From assembly GCF_030463535.1 (NCBI RefSeq), contig NC_132898.1, forward strand, positions 24,072,162 to 24,136,161: a DNA stretch of 64,000 bases, given 5' to 3'. Within the stretch, counting starts at the first letter, position 1. Each line of letters starts with the position of its first letter. The notes beneath the pieces were generated by a model that had not been told where the DNA came from, made no database searches, and was given only the letters and a program-made list of their open reading frames with translations. Source of the stretch: Salminus brasiliensis. Lineage: Eukaryota; Chordata; Actinopteri; Characiformes; Bryconidae. A program made the translations under genes and the position numbers. Shown piece by piece: positions 1 through 13,500 of the stretch.

Positions 1-1394
1 AAAGTGGCCTTCATGTTCAGCTGAATGAAGAAATCACATAAACACCACACACACAACCACTGTGTGTTCCTGCCTTTGTGGGGACTGTAACGAAACTCTT
101 CTGAGCTATCTCACCTTATGGCACAGACCTATAAAAAACTACTGGAATTTCTACAGGCCTCCAATGAGAGGCTGGCTGTAACAATGGCTATACATGAATA
201 ATTACTATAGTTTACTAATTGATACACCAATAATATAGATCACTGTAAGACAATGATACAGGGGGTTGAGACTGCAATGCTAAATCCAAGAGATAGCAAT
301 CCTTAAAGTCAGGTTAAAGGGTCAGTTTTAGCTATATTAAATCAACATTGCAATGACTGCGTTTCCTAGTATTTTTGCTCCCTGAAATAACATTTAAACA
401 ACATAAACATTAACAAAACAGTTTTACTTTTTTAAAGAACAACATTAACCGGATTCATGTTTAGTTTGAGACTTTCTTTCATTTATAGTTTAATGCTGAT
501 CCAACACACAGTTAGCATTCAAATGTTAGCCTTGACTGTAATTATAATTTTTAATAATAAGTAAATTGATAATGTATTATAGTGCTATCTGGGATTATAT
601 GGATGATCTAAATATGAAAGGTTATAACAGAAATAGAATGCATAATTGAAGCAATTTTTATAGGTTCTTATATACTGTTGTTCAGAAGATTAGGATCTCT
701 GTATGATTACAATAAAATTATAATCCATAGTAATTTTACATGGCAGATCTTATATCACATAAATATATAAAGTATATTTATATCAGTATACATGTGATTT
801 GATGTTTAGCAGTACTTTTTTGTCTAGCTTAGAGGATGTAAGTGTAAAGTTAAATGTGTGACCTGGATAAAAGAAAAACCCTGAATTTTCACAATTTGGG
901 AGTTTTTACAGATGTATATAGCTGCAATATGGAAAACCACATATAGTACAGGGTTCCTTAAAAACCCAGATAACTTTATTCATTCAGTTTTTCACTTCTG
1001 TTATTACTGTTATTACTTATTACTAGCCTAAAATGTCAGGACTGCAGGTGGGCGTGCAGCAAGACAAGATCCAGAGCACTCAAGCCTTCTTTACAAAGGT
1101 TAAAAATAAGAGCTGAGCTGAGGTCTGCAAGAAACATTGGACCATATTTTCTCTACTTGGTTGTGAGACACTAATCATCAACTACAGAAATTGTTTGATT
1201 GCAGTAATTGCTGTATAGGGGTTGGGGTGTAACCAGATTTTGATAAGAAAGGGACATACACATTTCATTGGGTGTTGACTATCTTTTCCTACTACATATA
1301 TAAAGCCATACTGTTGTATATGTTGTCCATGGTCTTTTTTATGCATAATTAGATATTGGTTAATTACCAAATGTTATCAGAATGTTAACAGCTG
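1..1394. other. AT-rich intergenic DNA, no gene seen
   Basis: AT-rich sequence upstream of ninj1. I see no exon with splice signals, no RNA gene and no clear repeat boundary. The only long frame near 1182-1370 (- strand) resembles nothing I know and lacks splice or promoter support. Confidence 0.5.
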
Positions 1395-1623
1395 CTGTCC
1401 ACTGAAAACAAATTATTTTCATTTTTGTCCGTTTTTAGTTTTATCCATGGTTTGAACCGTGTAGCTGCTCTGTACATCAACCTGGATGATTAGACCAATA
1501 GAAATGCTCTAAATGACTTGAAATAAACTCATATTTTATATGAACTTTCATTCAAAGTTAGGCACATTTTGACCGTCTCCTGTAAAGTCAACATTTTAGA
1601 GATACCTTTTTTTCATTGGACAA
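1395..1623. repeat. MITE-like element with 15-bp terminal inverted repeats, copy A
   Basis: The block begins CTGTCCACTGAAAAC and ends TTTTTCATTGGACAA, near-perfect inverted repeats of each other. The interior (ATGATTAGACCAATAGAAAT, then CAAAGTTAGGCACATTTTG) recurs at 3036-3195 and, more diverged, at 17464-17686, where both ends are intact. It has no coding capacity, so it is probably a non-autonomous DNA transposon. The superfamily cannot be told from the ends alone. Confidence 0.7.
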
Positions 1624-2345
1624 TGACGATATACTGCCCTGCTGATACTGAGAATACTGGACTGAGACGTCCACCAACCACAAATATCCAGCCATCAGCA
1701 TCCTGTGACCACTAATAAAGGACTAGAAGATGACCAACACAAACTGTGAGACAAAAAGATGAACTTCTGACTTACATCTACATGGTGGACAAACTAGGTA
1801 GGAGGGTCTAATAGAGTGGACCGTGAGTAAACACAGTGTTTAAAAACTCCAGCAGCACTGCTGTGTCTGATCTACCACCGAAATTCTACATGCTCTCCAG
1901 TGGTCCTGTGGGGTTCTGACCATTAAAGAACAGGGTGAAAGGAGGCTAATAAAGTATGCAGAGAAACAGATGGGCTACAGTCTGTAATTGTAGAACTACA
2001 CAGTGCTCCTATATGGTAAGTGGAGCTGATATAATAGACAATGGCTGTTGAAACAAAGAGGTGGTACTTAGGCCAGTAAATCAGATTCTGACAGACATTA
2101 TGTTTACAAAAACCTCTTCATCATTGAATTTAGGTGTTTCATTCAGTACCATTGCCACAGAAGTATAAAACCCAGCGTCTAGCCATGCAGTCTGCCTTTA
2201 CACACATTAGTGAAAGAATGGGTTGTTCTAAAGAGCTCACTGAATTGCAGTGTGGCACTGTAATAGGAGCCACCACTGCAGTCAGCTAGTGATGTTTCTT
2301 AAAAGTGGAAGCGTTTAGAAACTGCAGCAACTCCATGAGCATGTT
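1624..2345. repeat. composite of dispersed repeats
   Basis: Positions about 1720-2080 match a second, partial copy at 32516-32700: both carry AAACAGATG, then TAGAACTACACAGTGCTC and AAGTGGAGCTGAT. Positions about 2105-2340 resemble the interior of the inverted-repeat element at 18575-19031 (TTCTAAAGAGCTC, then AAAAGTGGAAG followed by GTTTAG). Neither part codes for protein. They look like SINE-like and MITE-like fragments lying side by side. Confidence 0.6.
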
Positions 2346-2759
2346 TCATAAAAGTCACTTGAGAAAAGACTTGAGCCACAACAATATTGCTAAATGGGGA
2401 GATGCTAATGATTGTATTGTTAAAATTGTACAGCAGGTGAAATAAGTATTGAACACGTCACCCATTTCCTAAGTAAATCTATTTCTAAAGATGCTATTGA
2501 CATGACATTCTTAGCAGACATCGGTAACAACCCATCCAAAACACACATGCAAAGAAATCAAAACACAATTGTCCATACATGAGGTTATGTGTAATAATGA
2601 GAAATGACACAGGGAAAAAGTATTAAACACGCTTACTGAAATAAGTGTGTTTGGGATCACTGTATCGCTCAAATGTTCACCCTTGTTTCATCTTCATCAT
2701 CCTGGTGGATGGCAACAGATGTTTATCCCGAATGTCTCGGTACATTTGTCCATTCCTTC

Positions 2760-3806
2760 AATTATATAAAGCATTCCAGTGCCATATGCTGACAAACAGC
2801 CCCACACCATGATGTTGCACTGTTGTCATGATGGTTTGGGGTGATATGCTGTGCCTTTTGACCTCCAAACATGGTGCGTATTATGGCATCCACAGAGTTC
2901 AATTTGATCTCATCTGATCAGACTATATTACTCCAGTATTTCACAGGCTTGTCTAAATGTGGTTGAGCTCAACATGCTTCTTCTTCAGCAGTGGAGTCTT
3001 GCGTGGTGAGGGTACAGACAGGCCATAGTGGTTGACTGCTCTGTACATCAACCTGGATGATTAGACCAATAGAAATGCTCTAAATGACTTGAAATAAGCT
3101 CATATTTTACATGAACTTCCATTCAAAGTTAGGCCCATTTTGACCTTCTCCTGTGAAGTCAACATTTTAGAGATACCTTTTATTTCATTGGACAGCATGC
3201 TGCCCTGCTGATACTGAGAATACTGGATTGAGACAAGTCCACCAGCCACAAATATCCAGCTATCAGCATCCTGTGACCCCTAATAAAGGACTTCAGCAGT
3301 GGAGTCTTGCGTGGTGAGCGTGCAGACAGGCCATAGTGGGTGAGTAAATGATCTGTTGTTTACTTTGAAACAATTGTACCTGCTGATTCCAGGTCTTTCT
3401 GTAGCTCGCCACAATTTGTCCTTGGCTCTTGGACAACTCTTCTGATCATTCTTTTCAGTCCTCTGTCTGAGATCTTGCGGGGAGCACCTGGTCGTGGCCT
3501 GGTTATGGTAAAATGATGTTCTTTCCATTTCTGGATTATGGCCCCATCCGTGCTCCCAGGAATCTTCAGTAGTTTAGGAGTTCTTCTGTAACCAGTAAGG
3601 TCTTGAGGGAGCTCACTGGTTTTACCCATCATGCGATGCTTTTTGAGTGGCACCTGTTTATAGACCATCAGTTGAACCAGCTGGTTAATTTGCAGTAAGT
3701 GGCAGGATTGCTTTTTATTACTGATGGATTCAGCTGGTGTCATGACTTTCCATGGCTTTTTGCACCTCTCTTTCTTTATGTGTTCAATACTTTTTCCCTG
3801 TGTCAT
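2760..3806 (-). pseudogene. Tc1-like transposase pseudogene
   Basis: On the - strand, 3806-3360 encodes an N-terminal transposase part: MGKTSELPQDL, then GAIIQKWKEHH, RPRPGAPRKISDRGLKRMI and ELQKDLESAGTIV. These match the helix-turn-helix DNA-binding region of fish Tc1 transposases (family knowledge). The catalytic half is represented only by broken fragments near 2760-2990, for example SDEIK followed by FGG. The reading frame is interrupted by the inserted block 3032-3291, and the C-terminal end is missing. It cannot give a working enzyme. Confidence 0.75.
3032..3291. repeat. inserted repeat block flanked by a 48-bp direct duplication
   Basis: The block 3036-3291 is a near copy of 1465-1727 (the right part of MITE copy A plus adjoining sequence). 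It sits inside the Tc1 relic, and the 48 bp before it (2984-3031) recur after it (3292-3339) with about three mismatches. The block ends do not coincide with the MITE's own left terminus. Confidence 0.7.
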
Positions 3807-3989
3807 TTCTCATCATTACACATAACTTCATTTATGGACATCTATGGTTTGATAGCTTACTGTATTTAAATACATTATAGAAAGGATAAGGCTTACTGCC
3901 TATTCTGGTGGACACACAAATGTCCCCATAACTGCACAGGGTCCAGATCTGCAGTCACCGTGCTGACACAGGGTCCCCAAAAGACTAAA

Positions 3990-4176
3990 CACACACCCAC
4001 ACATGTCGCTTTGCGCGCCCCCTGTAGGCGGGGAGCGGGGCGGGACCGGCGGCCACACTGCTCTCCATGATCTCACTCGTACTTAGCGGAAAGTCTCCAG
4101 TCCGGCGCGGTCATTCACCTCTCATCTTTTTTTCCACGACTAGAAGATCGTCTGAAACGGGCTCGGGTCCCTCTGA
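3990..4176 (+). promoter_or_regulatory. ninj1: probable ninj1 promoter and 5' UTR
   Basis: A short GC- and CpG-rich island in AT-rich surroundings, with GGGGCGGGACC (GC-box-like) just upstream of the ninj1 start codon. There is no obvious TATA box. The transcription start cannot be fixed from sequence alone. Confidence 0.45.
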
Positions 4177-7100
4177 ATGGCCTCTGAAAGCATGGAGATG
4201 AACGGAGCTTTGGATAAAGGCAGCGGAGCAGAGGTGGGTGCTTTTCTGAAGGAGCCGTTAGGAACTATCAGCAGCTTCCCATCCAGCGTAGACTGTAAAC
4301 ACAGCCCCGTCCACCAAAAAAAGGCTGTTTGAGTACTACGATTATGTCAAACTAGGCTTGACATCACGTTAAGGCTTCGTTTTCGCATGGTCAGTACTTA
4401 CTCAACACCAGTAGGTCTTGTGCAGTGGTCCAGATGTAGTTAAACATGGTGTGTGGCTTTTACCATCGTTTCCAGTATTGGCTGACCATTGAGAGACTGC
4501 AGTGTGGAAAAACAGGTTGGAGAACTACAGGCTGCAGAAATGTGATCACACTGCACAGTGAATGGGTTCAGTTGGTAATGTGGCGGAAAATACAAAGAAA
4601 TGCAGAAGTGGGGCATCTGCTTTTTATTCAACAGACTCCAAAGGCTTATTGTGGTGAATAGAGTAGCTTCATTCATACCCCATACCAGGTAAACTAGAAG
4701 TTACTGCAGTCAGGTCAGGACAGGCCGTAAGCGAAGGCATTCAGAGTGGGCTTGGTGTGGAGCGCTCCTTTCTGTAGAGCTTACCAAGGCAGAAGGTTCA
4801 CAGGGCTGGTGAATGGACCAGACATCTCAAAAAATATTATACTGCCACTAAAAGATCCCTCACGGAAAGTTGTTGCGAATTCGCTGGCTGATGTCTGAGA
4901 CACTGCTTTCCCATAGTTTTGAAAGAAGCGTTTGCCCTAGAACCTGTTCTAGTCCATGGCAAAGGGGTACAGGCAGGGGTACATTTTTCAGATTTCCGCT
5001 GTTTCCATCATCAATATTACAAAAAGACATGTGGGGGTTCACTGGTGGGTTTTGATAGTAGATAAAATGGCTACATTTGTGATGTAGTCTTGGTGACCCC
5101 TTGCCACCTCCTGGTCACCCTCACCACCACTGTAAAGCAGCAGTGAGGCTGTCTGGAGTTAGAGCTGAACCATCACATATAACAGTATTAAAGGTAAAAA
5201 AAGATATTAGGAGCTAAAAAGAAAGATCTACAGTGTGGGCAAAAGTATTGGGACACCTGCTCATTCATTTCTTCTGATTTCAAGGGTATTAAAAAAGAGT
5301 GGATGCTGCTTTTGTTGGAGTAACTGTCTCTGTACTGTCCAGGGAAGAAGGCTTTCTCCTAGATTTCAGCTGAGCATTGCTGTGTGGATTTGAGTGCATT
5401 CAGCGAGGTTAGTGAGGTCATCATTCCACAGAACACAGTTCCACCGCTCCACAGCAATGTTCTCAAAGCTGTGGGGCTTTATACCCCTCTAACCCACGCC
5501 TGACATTAGGCATGGTGTCAGGAGGTTCATGTTTATCCTAATCTATTGGCAGCACTCTACAGGGACTGGGCAAGCTGTATGTGTGTGTATGAGTGCATTT
5601 GCACATCTATGTCAGCAATGGGTGCAACTTAAAGTAGCTGAATGCATTCATTAGAAGGGGTGTCCACAAACATTTGGACGTATAGTGTAAATTATTGTCC
5701 CCACTAAAAGTAAAATAGTGATTTAACCAATATCCAATATCTGCTATAAAAAGGTCACAAGCGTAAGAACCTGAAGGACGCTCTTAAGTGTTGAGAGGTG
5801 CAATGTGGTTAAGGTAATGTTTATTTGAGGTGGCGAGGCAGGTGCGGTAAGACGCAGGTCAGGAAGGGTTTAGAGAAGGGAGGTTTCCAACAGAGCTCAC
5901 ATTCATTTTGGTTAAAACCCACCAGTCCCTGTGAGACTATGAGCTCACTAGACTGTGCAGTGGGGTTTTCTAATTAAGTGGGTCTCTAAGTTTGGAATAG
6001 GGGGGGTCTTTTTACTGTGGACACCAGCGTGTTGAAGAGAATTAAACTTCTAATAGTAAATAAATACATGATGTAAGTTTATTTATTACTTATTGTTATA
6101 AGCGTTGTACTAAACCTGAAGACAGCCAGAGGTGCTATATATGATGAAAGGAAGCGGGCTGAGGTCTAAACTCCATGTCTGATTAAAGGAAGTCGGTTGA
6201 GGTATTAATGCAGCTAGTGTTAGGCTTTGGTGTGTGTCCACTGGAGTGCAGAGTTGGTAACTCACTCTTATGGTGAGGGAACTGAAACACTTGACCACAA
6301 AGCTAAAACCCAAAGCATACCAGCGTAATAAAAATAACACTGATTAACAGAGATGTGTTTGTGTTTCTGTGTGGGAATGTTAAAAATAACAATACATTTA
6401 GAATCAGAATAAAGTTCCCTTGCATGCGAGTACTTAGACTTGTTTTGGACTTGGACTTATATTGGACTTACTACTTATATTGAACTCAGTAATATTTGTA
6501 CTCTGACATTTTTAGGACTTTAGTATTTGTACCTTAACTTGTTTCGGACTTTAGTCTTTGTACTAGGACTTGTCCTGGACTCAATAGTATTTGTACTCTG
6601 ATTAATATTGGACTCAATAGTATTTGTACTCTGATTAATATTGGACTCAATAGTATTTGTACTAGGACTTGTCATGGACTACATAGTATTTCTGTTAGAC
6701 TTGTCCTGGACTTGTCCCGGGCTTAATAGTATTTGTACTGGGACTTATTGTGGACACAAAAGTATTTGTATTCTGACTTTTGTTGGACTTTGGTATTTGT
6801 ACTGGGACTTGTCCTGGGCTTGGTAGTATTTGTACTAGGATTTGTTTTGAACCTAATAGTATTTGTACTCTGACTTATATATATATAAATGAGAAAATAA
6901 ATAGAAATACTATCTAGTCCAAGACAGAGTCAGAGTACAAATACTATATATAAACATTTCATGTTCATGTGTAATATGCCCTCCTCACCACAATGTTCCA
7001 ACAGCCAGTGTAAAGATGTAAAGGAAAGGAGCGAACCCCATGGCTAATACCCTTTATTTCAGAAGATGGCCTTACCTACTAAAATTGGTGTCCAGCAGTT

Positions 7101-8074
7101 CATCTTGTCTGTTCTCTAGCTGTTGCAAAAGGCCTGTTAATGAAATACTAGAAATTCAGGCTTCAGGCAAAAAAGGGTATGAAAATGGGGAAGTCCATGT
7201 CAGCTGACCTGGAATTAACATTCCAACATTGTATTAACAGCAGCTGAAAGCCCTGAAAATCCCCCTCCTCACTTTCACTTTCAGGATAAAGTGGAGGGAT
7301 GATACACCAGGAATGCAATGGCCTGGTCCTCTGTGACAAAGGGGAACTCCACCAACATTTCACATATGTCTACATAATTAAACTATTAGGATGGTGAACA
7401 AAGTCATTTAGAGTGGGTCTGGTGTGAAACGCTTTTTAATAGAGACTCTGGCCCGTCGTAAGTGTTCACAGTGGTGGTGAATGGAGCCAGACGTCTGAAG
7501 CTCTGATAATAGCTCCCTCACTGAATGCTGTTACACCAGACTATAAGAAATAAACTACCTGATGCCCGAGACACTGTTTTACCAGAGTTACCTAAAGCTT
7601 TGAGAAGATCTTTCACGCTGAAGGGATACATGCAGGGTGTCCCTCCTTCACCAGCGGGTTTGGATAGTAAATAAAGTGGCTGTAATAGTGTTGTAGTCAT
7701 GGCAACGCCTGTTTCCATTCACCACCACTGTAAAGAAATCTGAGCTGGTCAGTTTCTTTACAACCTACCAACTCTGATTTTAAGGCAAGTGCCCACTCTG
7801 AATGACTATTTATCTCACAACCACTAAATTATGCAGAAAGGTTTGCCAGATTCTTGGAAATTCTCCTTTACTTTACTTTAGGCACAACAACAATACAACC
7901 ATTTTCTTCGGAAAGAAAAATGAGCAACTTCCCTAAAACTGGGGGCAGTATGATATGTGATGGGGTCACTGAAAGTTTTCAGTGTATAAAAGAAGAAGCA
8001 TGTTGTATCTCGGGTTGTAATTGTTTGAGTTTTTACAGTATCACAGTATACGATATTTCCTCATGTTACACTTC

Positions 8075-8105
<31 letters not shown>

Positions 8106-10500
8106 GCATTGACCCTTAAAAGATTGAAAATAAGAAAGATTTTTTTTGTTGAACAAAAATGTACTATACTTAAAATTAAATAAATGAAAAATATGAATGG
8201 AATTATGTGGCAATTTGCTTTTGAAAATAAATAAATACATATTATAAATAAATAAGAAATCTGCAGTTAAGGTAACTTGATTGTTTTTTTAACTAGAAAG
8301 AAATTGGTTGGATTCTCTGTCGGTTGCATTTTTTTTTTCAGTATTGGTATTAAACAAATGCACACGATATGATAACCATCAATCGTCATATCATGTCACA
8401 CCATAACTTACAATGGTGTACCACTGCAACCCAGGTCATATCATGTGCAAAATCTTATTGTTGTGAAGCTGTTTTCTTCTGTCTTCATGACAAAGCAAAT
8501 GGCTCTCCATCAGTAGATGACCGTGCAAGCCTGATTTCCTGTTAAAAGAGCAACATCAGCATGACATGTTTTCTTCTCTTTTTTTAAAAAACGTTAATTT
8601 GCCTCCACTACAGATGGATAAAAGTATCCAGACGGCATTTCTAATGAGTGAATTTATCATTACTGATCTTACCTGAATGCAGTCAGATCCTCCTTAAAGC
8701 AATGTTTCAATAGAGTAGTGGCCAGTACTGCAGGGGGGGGGGGGTTAAACCTGTTAAATTTAAGATTTAAGAAAATACTGTCCAAGAAACGTTATATAAA
8801 CGTTTGGACCGATATGTGTATGTACAAAGGTTTGGGTTCTGTCTACATCAGTGGTTCCTACTGTTGTTTCCAAAGGAGCCGAGATCACATTAGCCTAATG
8901 TACTGCTGTGGTAGTAGACAATAGACCATTGCATTTACTGTAAAGTTTGGATGCTGCATTTTAACTGTTCCTCTCCTGAGTGTAAGAAAGTGTGCTTCCT
9001 CTCTGTGTGGCCTGTAGTGTGAACAGATGTGTTTTCACACTTGTTTCAGGCCTTGGATAGACAATTTTGGACACAAACACTCAAGCAGTGAAGAACAGTG
9101 CTAAAAACGCTAGTGTAGAAACGCCCTAAAACTTGAAGGGGAATTCCAAAAAACATCTGCATAATTCGGTGTTTGAGACGCAAACAGAGTCGTTCGGGTT
9201 CGGTGTGCAGTCTGGTTCATTGTAGAGAAACTTGCAGACTCCGATTTCTTTATAGTGCTGCTGAACCAGGGGTTGGTCCAGGGATTGGTCGCCATGACAA
9301 CAACACAAACATGGCCCTTTTATTTTCTATCCGAACCCACCAGCGAACTTTCACGTGTCTTATGAGTAAGGCTGTGAGCTGAAAATGTATTACGATAAAA
9401 TACTTAATTGCAGTCAATATTGATCATTATTGATAACCCATTTTAAATAATAAGGCCAGCATTCAGATGTTCATTGCTATCTTGGCAACACCCCCCGCTT
9501 TGTGCCATTGGTATAGCAATCCGCCATAGTCAGATCGCTCCTGTCACTAAAAGGGAATGACAAGTGACATGCTGATTGGTTTATTGCACATTATGCTCAA
9601 AACACACCCATGATTAATTAAGAGACAACAGCAAAGACACACTGACACACCCCAAATCACCTCACTCGCCTAAGATTGCTAAAATAGGGCCCAATGTGTT
9701 TAAGTAAAACTATCCAGATTTTAAAAAATGCTTATTGCTATTAGTAATGTGTCTGTCACAACACATATCACTGATGTTTTATTGCCCATCCAGGCCTACT
9801 TCTGAGTGGATGATGGTAAAATAGCGGGCGATCTGAACAGATACATTTCCTTTGGGGACTATTTTTCCTGCATGTATCCTTTAGCCATGAATGGCTCATA
9901 AAAACAGACATAATTTACAAAGTAGACCCCAAATCTTCCCAGAAGTATGATAAAACAGCATATCAGGCAGTCTATTCCTTTCAACCATGTGGTGTAACTT
10001 TCTGTGCTGAGCTTTTAGAGGTCCAGACGTCTGGTTTTGTTCACCCCCACGGTGATCAATTCTGGCTGGGTAAGAACACTGAGAAACCGAGCCTTCCACA
10101 CCAAACCCACCCAGAATGAGTTGGTTCTCATTTTGACCAGTTAATTATGTGGAGGGTTTTAAGAACACACTCGTTTACACTCTTCTGGATGTTTAGCTGT
10201 GCTGTATTAGCTACGCTATTCTGTAGGCCGGGCTAATGATTAACTCTGGCTACTGTATAGTGAGCAGCACTGAATGAATTGGCTCTATTGAGAAAGGGGA
10301 AGGATGAGACAGAGAGAACAACGGTAAAGAGGAGACCAGAGGGGGGAGACCAGAGGGGGGAGACTCGCTCGTTGCAGCAGGAAAGACTGATATTGAGGAT
10401 TAGATATCTGAAGAGATAGTGAGAAGTTACTGACACAAACTGTCACTTTCAGATAAGCCCTTCTGTTACTGAACCCTGCCGCACTGTGGCGGGTTGTGTG

Positions 10501-10559
<59 letters not shown>

Positions 10560-13500
10560 AGCTGTGGCAAGACTCTTTCCTTTCTGCTTTTGCCAGCTCA
10601 CACACACACAAAGGTCTTCTGTTGGGCACAGCGACCTCACCCAGCCCCGGTTCCTCTGCAGTTCAGAGACGTAGAGAATGCTAGAGTCTCCAGGTCTTAT
10701 AGTGTACTTTCTTTTCACTGCAGTCCTAATATCACCACAGTAACAGTCCCTTCACCGGAGGATGGGATTCAGGCTGCTCTCAGGCTGCTCTCTGTGTATC
10801 AGTCTGAGCATGTATTTTTTCCTTTCTCCCCCCTCAAGACACCACACCAAAAAGAGCTGAACTGAGCTCCAGACTTAGCTAAAATGTAAATACATGTGTA
10901 AATATATTTTACTGAATCAGGTGTAGAAAACTTTTACGGAGTTTTCCTGTAGATATTTGGCACAAAATAACAAAGATTTGAGGTTTGGTTTGTTTACAGA
11001 GATGAAATGGTGGCTCAAAGCATAAATTACACTTCCTGACAGCAGGGGGAGCCCATGAGCAAGCAAAGCTAATTCTCGCATAATACTGCTTTAAATAATA
11101 AATTCTTTTTTAATTGCTAATATATCGCAAATTCATTTTTAAGGCTTGTATTTATAATTGGTACGCCTTGAAGCTCAGTGGTTCTTACTGTTGTTTCTAA
11201 AAAAGCCATGATCAAGATTAGTTTAAATGTACTGCTAATGGAAACACTCAAGGCCCTTAGCAAATTGGCTAATTTGTCTTCCCACAGCTGCATTGTGGCA
11301 CAGCTTGCTCTTCAACCTAACGTCTGGTGCTGTCCTAAGATAAGATTGGTGACAGTCCAAGTCTAGTGTTTGTTAGCACTGTTAGCTAACACTGATCAGC
11401 TGCATACTTCCATATGAATGGCAGAATTAGCCCAGACTAACTGGGCGCAGTGCAGCACTTTCAGATTAAACACCAGTGTACTAAGCTTTGTTAAAATATC
11501 AAGATGCATTGTTGAAAAAAAAAATTTCCCCTTAAGTGACCCCAACACCCCTCCTGCTGTTACAGCCCACCATTCAGCATCTCACTGGTCGTAAACGGCA
11601 AATAGCATTGTTATCGCTCATGGCAACACTGTGTTTAGACTATGGACCAAACATTACAACACACACTAAATCTTTTACACTGGTGTTGTTCAGTGTCAGT
11701 TCTTTATTCGTGTTCTCACAGTCTGTGACCGCCGAATGATTCACTAGTTAGGGGCTTTAAGCATTAATAATTAGTATAAATAGCAGAGCTGTCAACCAAT
11801 TAAAGAATGAATCATGACTAGTCACATTATTTTGTAAAGCTACTCCTGATTAATCTCATATATATCATATATACATTATATATGATATATATATTATATA
11901 TATATATATATATATAATATATGAGGTCAGTGGTTCAGCTCCTACCCCAATGACTGTATAGATCACATATATATCATATATATGCAGTCAGTGGTTCAGC
12001 CCCTCCCAGATTGACTGTACAGATCATATAGATCTTATATACAGTCATTCTGTCCAATCACAAGCACTTTCCCACATTTTTCTTAGAGAGTCAGGGTAAA
12101 TCCAGCTATGTGCAACAATGCCTATAGGAAATTACAGCTGTCATCCATCCAAGTCATTGGTCCAAAATGTGAGGAAGGAAGTGAGGTCAGGGAGACTGGC
12201 CATATCCCTTTGGTTTCCTTTCACAATGGTCAGTATGTCCTGCAGTAAACCTCAAACTTACTTTCATTTCCTCCCTGGGAAAAAAGCACAAAGAGGCCCC
12301 AAGGCCTGGGATTTTACCCCCTGATTTCATAACAGCACACCAGCCTGCTTGAGTATTCAACTAATTGCTTATGAAGGAAAAAAACATCCTCAACACGAGT
12401 ACACAAATGCAGAGGACCATGCCTGACTAATGCATTGCAAAGGCATGCTCCCTTTGCACAAACCCTGAGTCATTCTACAAAATGGGTGCCATTTTTCAAA
12501 ACGTTTTTAAATCCACAAAAGGAAAGAACTTATCCTCCAAAAACCCACCTCAGGCATAAAATCCATGTTAATATTATTTAGCCTTGGGAGCCAAAGTCAT
12601 AATAAAATGTATGTAATGGGGTGGTATATGACACAACATTGTTTTTAATAGTTATATCGTATGCGAACAAGGACACACATATAACCCCGAACATTTATTT
12701 GGTGATGTTTTAGATGCCAATGTCATATTGGTCAAGACAGATATGGGAAAAAAAGAAAAAAAAGAGTGTGTTCTCATGTATCATGTTAACAAAAATACTT
12801 GAATGAATAGCTGCAAATCCCCAACACACTTGGGTCTGTGTAGGTCTTACGTTACTGCTGCAGTAAAGCACCACGACAGCCACACATGTGGACAGAAGTG
12901 GTCTGAGCATTGCTTTAGGTCTGATGGAATGAAGAGGCGATGTGTTTCATAGATCTGGTGAAGTAAGGAAACCAGTTCTGCGAGACTGGAACTACTGGAA
13001 CTTGCTGCAACCACGTGCTAGTAGGAGCTTAGCCAGGCTTGACTAGACTCTTGAAGTTGTGTTTGAAGCTCCAGATCGGATGTCCTAAGATAATCAAATA
13101 GTTCTAAATCTGTCCAATAAACTACACCAAATATTAAGGAATTGTGTGTGTGTGTAAAGGTGGAACTACTCCAGTAAAATGAAAGGACAATAGAAAAATT
13201 CCTTCTGCATGAACCACTAGATTGTCTCCCCCTACAGGTAAGGAGTGTAATTTACTTTTATACCACTACAGTAAACAAAGGTCACGTTCATGCACAGCTG
13301 TACATGGGCATTTGTTGGTAGGAGATATAGAAGTGGGATCTAAAGTGAAAGAAGTATGTGGACTGAGGTGGTATGGATTGGGTTAGGCATCATTACAGGT
13401 TCTTTTAGTTACTTTAGCAGCTTATAATAATGTGAAATGGAGCCTTTTGTGTCAGTGCATCTCTGTTAACAGGACATTCCTTCTCAAAGCACAAAATTAT

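Larger units (their letters stand above)
2431..3808 (-). mobile_element. decayed Tc1-like transposon
   Basis: Left end: an outer repeat GAAATAAGTATTGAACACGT (about 2439) and an inner one GGGAAAAAGTATTAAACACG (about 2613). The right end keeps only the inner copy in inverse orientation (GTGTTCAATACTTTTTCCC, 3779-3797). The spaced direct repeats inside inverted ends are the IR/DR layout of many fish Tc1 elements. Between them lies a broken transposase read on the - strand. The outer right repeat is absent, and a foreign block interrupts the element at 3032-3291. Confidence 0.75.

Noticed and set aside
10285-10865. Long frames on both strands around 10.5 kb
   Set aside because: They arise from a (TG)n tract (poly Thr-His or Cys-Val) and share no features with real proteins.
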